Assembly (NCBI GenBank): GCA_951813575.1
Contig: OX638375.1
Coordinates: forward strand, 558,001-622,000
Length of the DNA: 64,000 nucleotides
Direction: 5' to 3'
Source: Candidatus Binatia bacterium
Lineage (GTDB): Bacteria; Desulfobacterota; Binatia; UBA9968; JAJDTQ01
The notes below the pieces were generated by a model. The model saw nothing but the letters and a program-made list of their open reading frames with translations. It was not told the DNA's origin and did no database searches. Both the position numbers and the translations under genes were made by a program. Below, piece after piece: positions 16,416-24,758 of the stretch. The stretch's first letter is position 1. Each line of letters begins with the position of its first letter.

Positions 16416-17723
16416 TCACGCGTGAGGCCGGTTGAAGCGCAGGTCGTGGGCGCTCATGTAGTCCTTGATCCGCTGCAGCGTCGCCTCGATGCCGCAGCCC
16501 TCGTTCATCAACTGTCCGGTGGAGGAGGCGAGCCCCGGCTTGAGGCAGTTCTTGATCCGGAACTCCAGCGGCGACATGCCGAGCCGGTGGGCCAACTGGT
16601 CCATCTGCGACTCGTGGGCCACCGCCGCCTGCATCACCCCGAAGCCTCTCATGGCACCGGAGACGAGATTGTTGGTGTAGAGCGTGTAGGTGTCCACCCG
16701 GATGTTGGGCACGTCATAGGGGCCGGTGGCGTGGATGCCCGCCTTCTTGATCACGTAGGCGCCGAGGGAGACGCCCGCGCCGGTGTCGCCGTAGATGTCC
16801 CCGTCCAGGAACGTCAGCAGTCCGTCCTTGCGGGCGCCGGTGCGGAAGTTCATGGCCATGGGGTGGCGCTTGGTGTTGGCGATGAGGGACTCTTCCCGGG
16901 TGTAGACCAGGCGCACGGGCCGGCGCGTCTTCAGCGCCAGCAGGCCCACGTGGATCTCCGCCGTGATGTCGTCCTTGCGTCCGAAGCCGCCGCCGATGGG
17001 GGCCTGGATCACCCGTACCTTGTTCATGGCCAGATCCAGGGCCGGGGCGATCTGACGCCGGTCCCGATAGGGGTACTGGGTCCCCACCAGGATGTTCAGC
17101 ACGCCGGAGGGATCGACATAGGCCAGGCCCGCCTCCGGCTCCATGGGGACGTGATCCATGCGATGGGTGTGGTAGGCGTTCTCCACGATTACGTCCGACT
17201 CCTCGATACCCTTCTCCAGGTCGCCCTTGCGCACGGTCGTGTGCTGGAACACGTTGCCGCCCTCGTGGATCGCCGGCGCCATCGGGTCCAGGGCGTCCTC
17301 GTAGGTCAGAATGGGGCGCAGGGGCTCGAGATCCACCTTGATCTTCGCCACCGCCTCCTCGGCGGCTTCCTCGTCCTCGGCCGCCACCAGCGCCAGGGCG
17401 TCGCCCGCGGACCGCACCTTGTCGTCGGCCAGCGCCCGCTGGTCCGGCACGGCCAAACCGTAACGGTTGGTTCCGGGCACGTCCGACGCGGTGAGCACCG
17501 CCGCCACCCCCGGCACCCGGGCGGCATCCTTGGTGTCGATGTTCCGGATCACCCCGTGGGGCGCTCCCGCCCACAGGATCTTGGCATGGAGCATGCCGGG
17601 CACCACCATGTCGCCCACGTATTCGGTGGCCCCCAGCGCCTTCTCCAGCGCGTCGGGCTTGGTGACGTTCTTGCCGATCCAGTGATATGCGCCGGTCGTC
17701 TCCGGGGACGTGTCTTCGCTCAT
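16416..17723 (-). CDS. Molybdenum hydroxylase large subunit, N-terminal half (separate gene)
   Basis: 435 residues holding the aldehyde-oxidase a/b hammerhead domain (about 20-130) and the first Mo-cofactor domain (about 150-425). GGGFGRKDD at 244-252 and SGAMRGFGVMQ near 360 are the molybdopterin-contact motifs of the family. It ends in the linker after RIKDYMSAHDLRF, exactly between the two Mo-cofactor domains. The ATG overlaps the 2Fe-2S subunit stop as ATGA. Works with the C-half, 2Fe-2S and FAD subunits to hydroxylate a ring or aldehyde carbon with water, electrons going out through iron-sulphur clusters to FAD. Confidence 0.87.
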   Translation of the reverse strand: MSEDTSPETTGAYHWIGKNVTKPDALEKALGATEYVGDMVVPGMLHAKILWAGAPHGVIRNIDTKDAARVPGVAAVLTASDVPGTNRYGLAVPDQRALADDKVRSAGDALALVAAEDEEAAEEAVAKIKVDLEPLRPILTYEDALDPMAPAIHEGGNVFQHTTVRKGDLEKGIEESDVIVENAYHTHRMDHVPMEPEAGLAYVDPSGVLNILVGTQYPYRDRRQIAPALDLAMNKVRVIQAPIGGGFGRKDDITAEIHVGLLALKTRRPVRLVYTREESLIANTKRHPMAMNFRTGARKDGLLTFLDGDIYGDTGAGVSLGAYVIKKAGIHATGPYDVPNIRVDTYTLYTNNLVSGAMRGFGVMQAAVAHESQMDQLAHRLGMSPLEFRIKNCLKPGLASSTGQLMNEGCGIEATLQRIKDYMSAHDLRFNRPHA

Positions 17724-18199
17724 GACGCCGCCCTCCCAACCTCTTCCGCGGCCGCTCGGACCGCCTTGACGATCTTGCCGTATCCCGTGCAGCGGCAGAT
17801 GTTTCCGGAAATGGCGAAGCGGATCTCCTCGTCGGTGGGATGCGGATTCTCCTGGAGCAGCGCGTAGGCGCTCATGATCATTCCGGGAGTGCAGTAGCCG
17901 CACTGGACGCCGCCCTGCTCCACCATCTGTCGTTGCACCGGGTGGGGAGTCCCGTCTCCGGCCAACGCTTCGATGGTGACGATATCCCGGCCCACGGCGT
18001 CCGGAACCAGCACCAGGCAGGACACCACCGGCCGGCCGTTCAGCAACACCGTGCACGAGCCACATTCGGCCTCGTTGCAGCCCTTCTTGCTGCCGGTGAG
18101 CCGGAGGTTCTCCCGCAGCACGTCCAGCAACGACTCGTGGGGCTCGGCCTCGGTTTCCCTGGTTTCCCCGTTCACCCGTAGTGCGTAGCGTTGTCTCAT
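17720..18199 (-). CDS. Molybdenum hydroxylase 2Fe-2S subunit
   Basis: Small subunit of a xanthine-dehydrogenase-type enzyme, 159 residues. It binds two 2Fe-2S clusters: the plant-ferredoxin type at Cys41, Cys46, Cys49 and Cys61, and the helical type at Cys100, Cys103, Cys135 and Cys137. All eight cysteines are present. It overlaps both neighbours by four bases, giving the order FAD subunit, 2Fe-2S subunit, Mo subunit. The frame extends upstream to 18325 but ATG 18199 starts the normal ferredoxin domain. Confidence 0.93.
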   Translation of the reverse strand: MRQRYALRVNGETRETEAEPHESLLDVLRENLRLTGSKKGCNEAECGSCTVLLNGRPVVSCLVLVPDAVGRDIVTIEALAGDGTPHPVQRQMVEQGGVQCGYCTPGMIMSAYALLQENPHPTDEEIRFAISGNICRCTGYGKIVKAVRAAAEEVGRAAS

Positions 18200-19089
18200 A
18201 CCGTTTCCGTCTCGGAGCGGGCCCGGGCCCGCTCCATTGCCTGCCGCAGCACGCGTCTCACCAGAATCCCCACCAGTTCCCTGCGGTAGGCCGCCGACCC
18301 GCGGATGTCGTCGATGGGTTGGCATTCGTCCATGGCCGCACGGCCCGCCCGCGCCACCACATCGGGCGTCAACTCCTTCTCCAGCACGAACTCCTCGGCC
18401 CTGAGAGCCCGCACGGGCGTGGGCGCCACCGCGCCCAGCGCGATCCGCGCCGCCGCCACCCTTTCGCCGGCCGCATCCAGCGTCACCGCCGCCGCCGCGC
18501 TGGCGATGGCGATGTCCATGGCCGACCGCGGCGTGAAGCGCTCGAAGGCGTCGCCGGTGCAGGGGGCCGGCTCCGGCACCTCCACCGCGAGAAGCAGTCC
18601 GCCCGTACCCAGCACCGACGCGCCAGGCCCTTCGAAGAAATTCTCCACCGGCACCGTTTCCAGCCGGGACTCAGGGGTACGCACGCTGGCCGTCGCTCCC
18701 AACGCCACCAGCGGCGGCGCCGTGTCCGCCGACGGCGAGGCGTTGCACAGGTTGCCGCCCACGCTGGCGATGTTCCTCAACTGCAGCGACCCCACCACCC
18801 GAAGCGCCTCGGTGATGGAGGGGAAACGCTCGCCCACGGCGGCCGCGGTCTCAAGGTCGCGCATGGGCGTGCAGGCCCCGAGCCGAAGCCCCTCGCCGGG
18901 CTCGCGCGCCCAGCCCCAAAGCTCCGGGATCCGCTTCAGGTTCACCAGGCCCTGGGTGCGGACCACCCGACGGCGCAACTGTATGACGATGTCGGTGCCG
19001 CCGGCAAGCGGTTTACGGGCGCCCTTTCCCTCCCGCAGCAACTCGCCCGCTTCTTCCAGCGTGGCCGGCTCGAAATAGTCAAACCGCAT
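18196..19089 (-). CDS. Molybdenum hydroxylase FAD-binding subunit
   Basis: Medium subunit of 297 residues in the CoxM/XdhB family. The FAD contacts are in PLAGGTDIVIQ near residue 30 and IASVGGNLCNASPSAD near 110. No 4Fe-4S insert is seen, which argues against a 4-hydroxybenzoyl-CoA reductase type and for an ordinary hydroxylase or dehydrogenase. First gene of the three-subunit block, 19 bases after the LLM oxidoreductase gene. Confidence 0.92.
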   Translation of the reverse strand: MRFDYFEPATLEEAGELLREGKGARKPLAGGTDIVIQLRRRVVRTQGLVNLKRIPELWGWAREPGEGLRLGACTPMRDLETAAAVGERFPSITEALRVVGSLQLRNIASVGGNLCNASPSADTAPPLVALGATASVRTPESRLETVPVENFFEGPGASVLGTGGLLLAVEVPEPAPCTGDAFERFTPRSAMDIAIASAAAAVTLDAAGERVAAARIALGAVAPTPVRALRAEEFVLEKELTPDVVARAGRAAMDECQPIDDIRGSAAYRRELVGILVRRVLRQAMERARARSETETV

Positions 19090-19108
19090 GTGCTCCCCTT
19101 GGCGTCCT

Positions 19109-20050
19109 TCAGGTCAACTTGGGAATCACGTCGGAGGCGATCCTCTCCAACTGCTCCGGCTGGTAGCGGTAGGGGATCAGGATGATCCGGTCAACGCCGG
19201 CGTCCACATGGGCCTGGAGCTGCTCCGCGCACTCGTCGGCGGTGCCGCGGATGGCGTGGTCGATGGTGGAGTCGCTCCACTTGGCGATGTCCCACTCGGT
19301 GGTGAGCCAGTGGCGCATGGGTTCGTCCGCCGCCTCCCTGGAGGGGCCCACGTAGATGGCGAGCTGGTTGGTGGCGGTCAGCTTCGACGGGTCGCGGCCG
19401 GCCTTCTCCGCCGCGTCCAGGACCTTGGCCCAGCTCTTGGAGAAGCCCTCCGGCGTGTAGAAGTAGGTGAGCCAGCCGTCCCCCTTGCGGCCCGCCCGGC
19501 GCAGCACCCGGTCGATGTAGCCGCCGATGAGGATGGGCGGATGGGGCTTCTGGACCGGCTTGGGCAGAAGCACCGCCGACCGGAGATTCAGCTCGTCCAC
19601 CTGCTCGGTCACCATTTCCTCGGTCCAGAGCCGCACCAGCAGGTCGAGGTTGCGCTCGAAGATGCGGCCGCGGTCCTTGAAGGAGATGCCGACGGCGTCG
19701 AACTCCCGGGCGTACCAGCCCGAGGCCGCCCCAAGCAGCAGGCGCCCGCCCGAGATCTGGTCCAGACTGGCCAGGACCTTGGCGGTCACCACCGGGTTGC
19801 GGAGCGGCAGCACCATCACCCCGGTGCCCAGCCGGATGCGCTCCGTGCGGACGGCGATGGCGGTGAGGATGGTCAGCGAGTCCAGCACCGGGAAGCTCGG
19901 GTCCACCCCCAACAGGACGTGGTCCCAGGCCCAGAGCGACTCGAAGCCCAACTCCTCGGCGCGCTGGGAATAACGTATCAACCCGTCCACGTCCGGGGTC
20001 TCCCCCGGACCGACGAAATTGCGAATGGCGACTCCAAACTGTACCGGCAT
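19109..20050 (-). CDS. LLM-class flavin-dependent oxidoreductase
   Basis: Luciferase-like TIM-barrel enzyme of 313 residues, dependent on F420 or FMN. Motifs seen include EELGFESLWAWDH near residue 30, RIRLGTGVMVLPLRNP, GRLLLGAASGW and KPHPPILIGGY, typical of the TIGR03619-like F420 group. The reaction is unknown; members oxidise alcohols, sulphonates or ring carbons. The frame extends to 20110, but ATG 20050 opens the canonical first strand. It stands between the CoA-transferase and the molybdenum hydroxylase in the array. Confidence 0.85.
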   Translation of the reverse strand: MPVQFGVAIRNFVGPGETPDVDGLIRYSQRAEELGFESLWAWDHVLLGVDPSFPVLDSLTILTAIAVRTERIRLGTGVMVLPLRNPVVTAKVLASLDQISGGRLLLGAASGWYAREFDAVGISFKDRGRIFERNLDLLVRLWTEEMVTEQVDELNLRSAVLLPKPVQKPHPPILIGGYIDRVLRRAGRKGDGWLTYFYTPEGFSKSWAKVLDAAEKAGRDPSKLTATNQLAIYVGPSREAADEPMRHWLTTEWDIAKWSDSTIDHAIRGTADECAEQLQAHVDAGVDRIILIPYRYQPEQLERIASDVIPKLT

Positions 20051-20080
20051 GAATGATGGCTCCGTCAATGTTTCGGACAC

Positions 20081-20101
20081 GGGCGGGATTGAAACCCGCC
20101 C
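20081..20101. repeat. Extragenic GGGCGGG/CCCGCCC palindrome
   Basis: A 7-base perfect stem around a 7-base loop that contains ATTGAAA, followed at 20103-20125 by a second small hairpin with arms CACGGC and GCCGTG. This resembles the common extragenic repeat based on GGGCGGGTTTCAAACCCGCCC. It lies between the CoA-transferase beta gene and the LLM gene on the same strand and may mark the end or slow-down of that transcript. Confidence 0.5.
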
Positions 20102-20136
20102 CCACGGCACCCTGTTCGCCGTGCCACGAGTCCGGA

Positions 20137-20898
20137 CTACCCGAGAAAGTTCCTCTCCGGGTCGATGCGGCGCAAGGTCTCCAACTCCTCTTCACTGGGC
20201 GGCTCGGTGACCGGCAGGCGGTCCGGCACCGGCAACTCGAACCCGGTATTGTCCAGCACCTCCCGGACGGTGACGCCCGGGTGGAGGCTTTCCAGCCGCA
20301 GGCGCCGGGTCTCGTCGTCGAACGCCAGCGTGCCCAGATGGGTCACGATGCGGCTGACGGTGCCGAACAGCAGCCCCGCCTTGCGGCGCGAGTCTCCGCC
20401 CGCCAGGAATCCCGGACTGGTGACGAAATCCACCCGGGGCACGAACCGGCGCCGTTCGTGCATGGTCACCACCATGACCTTGCGGCACAGCGAGATGATG
20501 TCGTTGGCGCCGCCACTCCCGGGCAGCCGCACCTTGGGACGCTCGTAGGCGCCGATGACGCTCGAGTTGAGGTTCCCGTGACAGTCGATCTGCGCGCCGC
20601 CGACGAATCCCACGTCGAGAAAACCCCGCTGCGCGAACAGGAACGTGTCGGTGATGCCCGGCAGCATCTGCGCCCTGGGCGCGGTGCGCATCTCGTTGGT
20701 GGAGTACGGCAACCGTCCCGGCACCATCTGCGGCCCCATGCTGCCGCCTTCCACCACGATGACGAGCTCGGGGGCGCGGGTCTTCTGCGCCAGCACCGCG
20801 GACACCAGCGGTACGCCCACCCCGGCGAACACGGAGGTCACGCCCGCGAGCTGGCGGGCGGCGACCACGGCCAACAGCTCCGTGGCGGAGTAGCTCAT
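20137..20898 (-). CDS. CoA-transferase family I, beta subunit (GctB/IpdB-like)
   Basis: 253 residues, family I CoA-transferase beta subunit. Glu50 in VVEGGSMGPQ fits the position of the glutamate that forms the acyl-CoA intermediate in glutaconate CoA-transferase; some relatives such as the IpdAB hydrolases lack it, so a true transferase is favoured here. The motif LPGSGGANDI is also typical of the family. ATG at 20898 overlaps the alpha-subunit stop by four bases. Likely role: activating the acid substrate of the array as a CoA thioester, or breaking down a ring-cleaved CoA ester. Confidence 0.86.
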   Translation of the reverse strand: MSYSATELLAVVAARQLAGVTSVFAGVGVPLVSAVLAQKTRAPELVIVVEGGSMGPQMVPGRLPYSTNEMRTAPRAQMLPGITDTFLFAQRGFLDVGFVGGAQIDCHGNLNSSVIGAYERPKVRLPGSGGANDIISLCRKVMVVTMHERRRFVPRVDFVTSPGFLAGGDSRRKAGLLFGTVSRIVTHLGTLAFDDETRRLRLESLHPGVTVREVLDNTGFELPVPDRLPVTEPPSEEELETLRRIDPERNFLG

Positions 20899-21851
20899 CG
20901 CGGCCCCAGCAGCTCTTCGGCGCAACGTCTCTGCCGCGCCAGCGCCTCTTCGCCGAACAGCGCCAGGTACTCCTCGTGACCCGAGACCCCGTAGACGTAG
21001 CGGTCGAGATAGTCGTTGATGGCGCCGGTGCCTTGGGCCTTGACGGCGTCGGTGTAGGCCTCGAAGTGGGCGAAGTCGGCTTCGTACAAGCCGTAGCACT
21101 CGTGCGGGAAGGAGCCGTAGGGCATCTCCACCACCGCGTCCACCACGAGCCCCGGAATCACCGTGCGGTCCGGCCGGTTGCGCACCTCCTCCTCGTCGAT
21201 GATCTCTTCGGCGGTGACGATGACCGTGGCGGCGGCCTTGGCGATATCCGTGTCCATGTGCGGGTAGCCGTCGATCTGACAGTTACCGAAGCGGTCGGCC
21301 CGGTGCACGTGGATCAGCGCCACCTCGGGGAACAGGGCGGGCACGAGACACAGCGTCTCCCCCGTGAACGGGCACTCCATGGTCCTGGTGTCGGTGACCC
21401 CCATCAGATCCGAGCCGAGCATCGTCAGGGTGGGCAGGAACGGGACGCCCATGGCGCCGGCGCGGTAACGGAGGCCGAGGCCCAGGTGGCTCCACTCCTC
21501 GAACCGGATGCGTCCGCCTTCCACTTCCTCGCGGAGCTTGATGGAGAGGCCCCAGGGCAGCGCGATGTCGAACCAGCTCGTCATCAGCCCATCCACCGCC
21601 TTGGCGGCCATGAACAACTCGCCCTCGTAGCACATCAGGTTGCGCGACAGGGTCAGGCCGCGTCTGTGCTGGCGCAGCACCTCCATCAACGCCGCCAGCG
21701 GACTGCGCGAGAAGAGACACCCTCCGATGGCGATATGATCGCCATCCCGGACCCTTTGTACGGCCTGTGCCAGGGTGGTGAGCTTTTCACCGGTGGATTG
21801 GGGCTTGGCCTCGAGCCTCCGCCGGGCCTCGACGAAATCGGCGGATTTCAT
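20895..21851 (-). CDS. CoA-transferase family I, alpha subunit (GctA/IpdA-like)
   Basis: About 318 residues, alpha subunit partner of the preceding entry. It shows the family's DGDHIAIGGCLFSRSP near residue 35, the region LIHVHRADRFGNCQI, and VIVTAEEIID. An in-frame TTG at 21860 would add three residues; I prefer the ATG at 21851, though neither has a strong ribosome site. It begins about 30 bases after miaA ends, on the same strand, with no terminator visible, so the catabolic array could be read through from mutL-miaA or from a promoter inside miaA. Confidence 0.86.
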   Translation of the reverse strand: MKSADFVEARRRLEAKPQSTGEKLTTLAQAVQRVRDGDHIAIGGCLFSRSPLAALMEVLRQHRRGLTLSRNLMCYEGELFMAAKAVDGLMTSWFDIALPWGLSIKLREEVEGGRIRFEEWSHLGLGLRYRAGAMGVPFLPTLTMLGSDLMGVTDTRTMECPFTGETLCLVPALFPEVALIHVHRADRFGNCQIDGYPHMDTDIAKAAATVIVTAEEIIDEEEVRNRPDRTVIPGLVVDAVVEMPYGSFPHECYGLYEADFAHFEAYTDAVKAQGTGAINDYLDRYVYGVSGHEEYLALFGEEALARQRRCAEELLGPR

Positions 21852-21880
21852 GATGTCCAAAGGCTGCTAACACTAAACCC

Positions 21881-22816
21881 CTATCCAGTCAACTCCGCCC
21901 CGGTGACGAAGCGGAGGCACATCTTGCCGATGGCGTCGGTCCGGGCCGCGTGCATCCAATGGAGGCTCGGGTCGGCGCGAAACCAGGTCAACTGGCGTTT
22001 GGCCAGCCGGCGGGTCGCCTGCTGCATGGACGACAGCGCGTCGCTCCGGCTCAGCTCTCCCGCCAGGCATTGCACCGCCTGCCGGTAGCCGACGCTCTGA
22101 AGGCTGCGGAGACCCGGCCCATAGCCCCTGTCCAGGAGCCCCCGGACCTCGTCCAGCAGCCCGGTCCCCATCATTTCCGCGCACCGGCGGTCGATCCGTT
22201 CGTACAGCTCCGAGCGGGGCCGTTCCAGTCCCACCCCCAGCACCTCGAAGGGCCGGTCGCCGAACCCGTGCTCCCGCTGCCATTGGCTCAGCGGCTTTCC
22301 GGTGCCCTCGAAGACCTCCAGCGCGCGTATGATCCGGACCTTGTCGTGGCCGTGGATCCGTCCGGCCGCGTCGGGGTCCACGCGCCGCAGACGCTCGAAG
22401 AGATGCCCCGGCCCCTGCTCCGCCGCGGCCTGCTCCAGGGCGGCCCGGAGATCCGCGTCCCGCGGCGGGCCGGCGAAGAGGCCCCGGGCCAGGGCCTTGA
22501 CGTACAGGCCGGTGCCGCCCGCCACCAGCACGTTCCGGCCGCGGGCCCGAATGCCCTCCATGGCCGTCAGCGCGCGCTCCCGGAACTGCGAGGCATCGAA
22601 GTCCTCGTCCGGGTCCACCACGTCCAGCAGGTGATGCGGCCGCTCCCGCCGCTGGGCCGGCGTCGGCTTGGCGGTGCCGATGTCCATGTAGCGATGGACC
22701 TGCATGGAGTCGGCGCTGACGATCTCCGCGTCGAGTCGGGACGCGAGGGCCAGCGCCACGTCGGTCTTGCCGACGCCGGTGGGACCCACGATGAAGACGA
22801 CCCTGGGCCTGCTCAC
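21881..22816 (-). CDS. miaA: tRNA dimethylallyltransferase
   Basis: Adds a dimethylallyl group to A37 of tRNAs that read codons starting with U. 311 residues, normal length. The P-loop GPTGVGKT is at 11-18 and the substrate motif DSMQVHRYMDIGTAKPT follows, then VAGGTGLYVKAL. It is placed directly after mutL (10-base gap), an arrangement known in many bacteria. The last residues run to a TAG at 21881-21883. Confidence 0.95.
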   Translation of the reverse strand: MSRPRVVFIVGPTGVGKTDVALALASRLDAEIVSADSMQVHRYMDIGTAKPTPAQRRERPHHLLDVVDPDEDFDASQFRERALTAMEGIRARGRNVLVAGGTGLYVKALARGLFAGPPRDADLRAALEQAAAEQGPGHLFERLRRVDPDAAGRIHGHDKVRIIRALEVFEGTGKPLSQWQREHGFGDRPFEVLGVGLERPRSELYERIDRRCAEMMGTGLLDEVRGLLDRGYGPGLRSLQSVGYRQAVQCLAGELSRSDALSSMQQATRRLAKRQLTWFRADPSLHWMHAARTDAIGKMCLRFVTGAELTG

Positions 22817-22826
22817 GGGACACCCG

Positions 22827-24605
22827 TCAGGCGCGCCGGAACATCCGCTCCAACTGCGAGCGGCTGAACCGGACCATCACGGGGCGTCCGTGGGGGCACT
22901 GTGTGGCGAATTCGGTCTCGTCGAGATTCCGGAGGAGCGCCTCCATCTCTTCCTTCTCCAGTGTCCGGTTGGCCCGGATCACGCCGTGGCACGCGATGGA
23001 CATGAGACGCTCGTGGAAGCCATGGTGCAGCTCCCCCGACCGGCCCGTCTCCGCCAGCTCACTGATCATCGCGCGCACCGCGTCCCGGTAGTCGCCCTCG
23101 GCCAGGAGGGCCGGCACCGCTCTCAGCGAAAAAGTGTTGCGTCCGAACGGCTCCAAGGTGAATCCCGCCCGCTCCAGCGCGCCGAGCTGCTCTTCGAGCA
23201 CCAACGCCTCGGTGACCGGAAGCTCCAGGACCTGCGGCATCAGCAGTTCCTGCCTCTCGATCCTGCCTTGTTCGAGGTCCCGGCGCATGCGCTCGAAGGC
23301 GACGCGCTCGTGCGCGGCGTGCTGATCGATGAGCACCATGCCCGGGGCGCCGTGGCAGAGGATGTAGCATCCCAGCACCTGTCCCACGACCGTGAGCGAG
23401 GAGAACGTCCCCGGCCCTTCGGACACCTGGACGTCGGCGGCCGGAGGTCCGGCAAGAGGCAAACCCGGCGCGGGGCCGCCGGCGCCGGGGCGGGCATGAG
23501 GCGGCAGGCCCGGGTGCATGCCCGGGACGCCGTACCCCGGCAACGGCTCACGGACTCCCGCCCCTTCATCCGCGGTCGCGCGCCCCGAAGCGGAGTCGGA
23601 CGCGAACGGCGTGTTTCCCTGGGCGGCGGCCTTCAGACTTCCCCGCACGGCTGCCAGAACCGTCTCGTAGACTTCGTTCTGGCGGCGGAAGCGCACCTCC
23701 GTCTTGGCCGGATGGACATTGACGTCCACGTAATCCGAAGGCATCTCCAGGTAGAGTAGCACCGCCGGGAACCGTCCCTTCATCAGCAAGGTATCGTAGG
23801 CCTGGAGCATGGCGTGGTTCAGCAGCCTGTCCCGTACGAACCGGCGGTTGACGAACGTCAGCATGTACCGGGAGTTGCCGAAGGACTTGGGCGCCTGGCT
23901 CGCGAAACCGGTGCACCGGAGCGATTCGCGGTTGAGAGCGAGCGGCGCCAGGTCGCTGCCGGCGTCGCCGAACACCTGCCGCACCCGGTCCTCGAGCCGG
24001 GGCGTGGCCAGGTATTCCGCCAGTCTCTTGCCCCCGTGGTGCAGGCGGAAATGCACCGACGGATGCGCCAGCGCCGCGCGGTTCACCACGTCGCTGACAT
24101 ACCGGATCTCGGTGCGTGGAGACTTCATGAACTTCAGCCTGGCCGGTACGTGGTAGAAAAGGTCTCGCACCTCGACGGTGGTGCCCCCGGGACAGCCCGC
24201 GGCCACGGGAGTTCCCCTGCGACCGTTCTCGACACGGTACCGGCACCCGGTCTCCCGAGACCCCGGGCGCGACACCATCTCCACCACCGCAACCGAAGCG
24301 ATGCTGGGGAGCGCCTCGCCCCGAAAGCCCATGCTGGCGATGTTCGCGAGGTCCGCCTCGCTTCGGATCTTGCTGGTGGAATGCCGCTCGAAGGCCAGCG
24401 CAACGTCCTCGAACGGCACTCCTTCGCCGTCGTCGCTCACCCTGATGAGCGCGGTGCCGTTGCCCTCCACCAGCACGGATATCTCGCCGGCCCCGGCATC
24501 GAGCGCATTGTCCAACAGCTCCTTGACGACGGACGCCGGCCGCTCCACCACCTCGCCGGCGGCGATTCGATCGATCAGGTTGTCCGGGAGCAGCGCGATC
24601 TTCAT
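22827..24605 (-). CDS. mutL: DNA mismatch repair protein MutL with endonuclease motif
   Basis: 592 residues. The GHKL ATPase N-domain has IAAGEVVERPASVVKEL, DDGEGVP and GFRGEAL. After a Pro/Gly/Ala-rich linker comes the dimerisation domain with DQHAAHERVAFE from residue 427, which is the DQHA(X)2E(X)4E metal-binding endonuclease motif, plus the supporting ACHGVIRAN and CPHGRP motifs. So this is the nicking MutL of organisms without MutH; it works with MutS and the sliding clamp. The ATG at 24605 gives the standard N-terminus. Confidence 0.95.
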   Translation of the reverse strand: MKIALLPDNLIDRIAAGEVVERPASVVKELLDNALDAGAGEISVLVEGNGTALIRVSDDGEGVPFEDVALAFERHSTSKIRSEADLANIASMGFRGEALPSIASVAVVEMVSRPGSRETGCRYRVENGRRGTPVAAGCPGGTTVEVRDLFYHVPARLKFMKSPRTEIRYVSDVVNRAALAHPSVHFRLHHGGKRLAEYLATPRLEDRVRQVFGDAGSDLAPLALNRESLRCTGFASQAPKSFGNSRYMLTFVNRRFVRDRLLNHAMLQAYDTLLMKGRFPAVLLYLEMPSDYVDVNVHPAKTEVRFRRQNEVYETVLAAVRGSLKAAAQGNTPFASDSASGRATADEGAGVREPLPGYGVPGMHPGLPPHARPGAGGPAPGLPLAGPPAADVQVSEGPGTFSSLTVVGQVLGCYILCHGAPGMVLIDQHAAHERVAFERMRRDLEQGRIERQELLMPQVLELPVTEALVLEEQLGALERAGFTLEPFGRNTFSLRAVPALLAEGDYRDAVRAMISELAETGRSGELHHGFHERLMSIACHGVIRANRTLEKEEMEALLRNLDETEFATQCPHGRPVMVRFSRSQLERMFRRA

Positions 24606-24721
24606 GGAACTTCCTGACGGCCCTCCGTAGGATTCCCGCGGGCGGCGATACCCGCCGCGAAGCCCTTCGACATTAACCGGTGCGCTCCATGACCGTCAAC
24701 ACGCCGCACGCGGTTCTTCTG

Positions 24722-24749
24722 TTGACACCCCGAACCCGCCGTGGATAAG
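24722..24749 (+). promoter_or_regulatory. Candidate sigma-70 promoter for the BFN-PDZ gene
   Basis: Perfect TTGACA at 24722-24727, 16-base spacer, GATAAG at 24744-24749 (four of six). Transcription would begin at about 24756, almost at the ATG at 24759, so the message may be leaderless or nearly so. This would also exclude the in-frame GTG at 24741 as start. Confidence 0.35.
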
Positions 24750-24758
24750 CTCCCGCCC

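Noticed and set aside
24741-24758. GTG start for the BFN-PDZ protein
   Set aside because: Lies inside the candidate -10 region and has no ribosome site; ATG 24759 preferred, with modest confidence.
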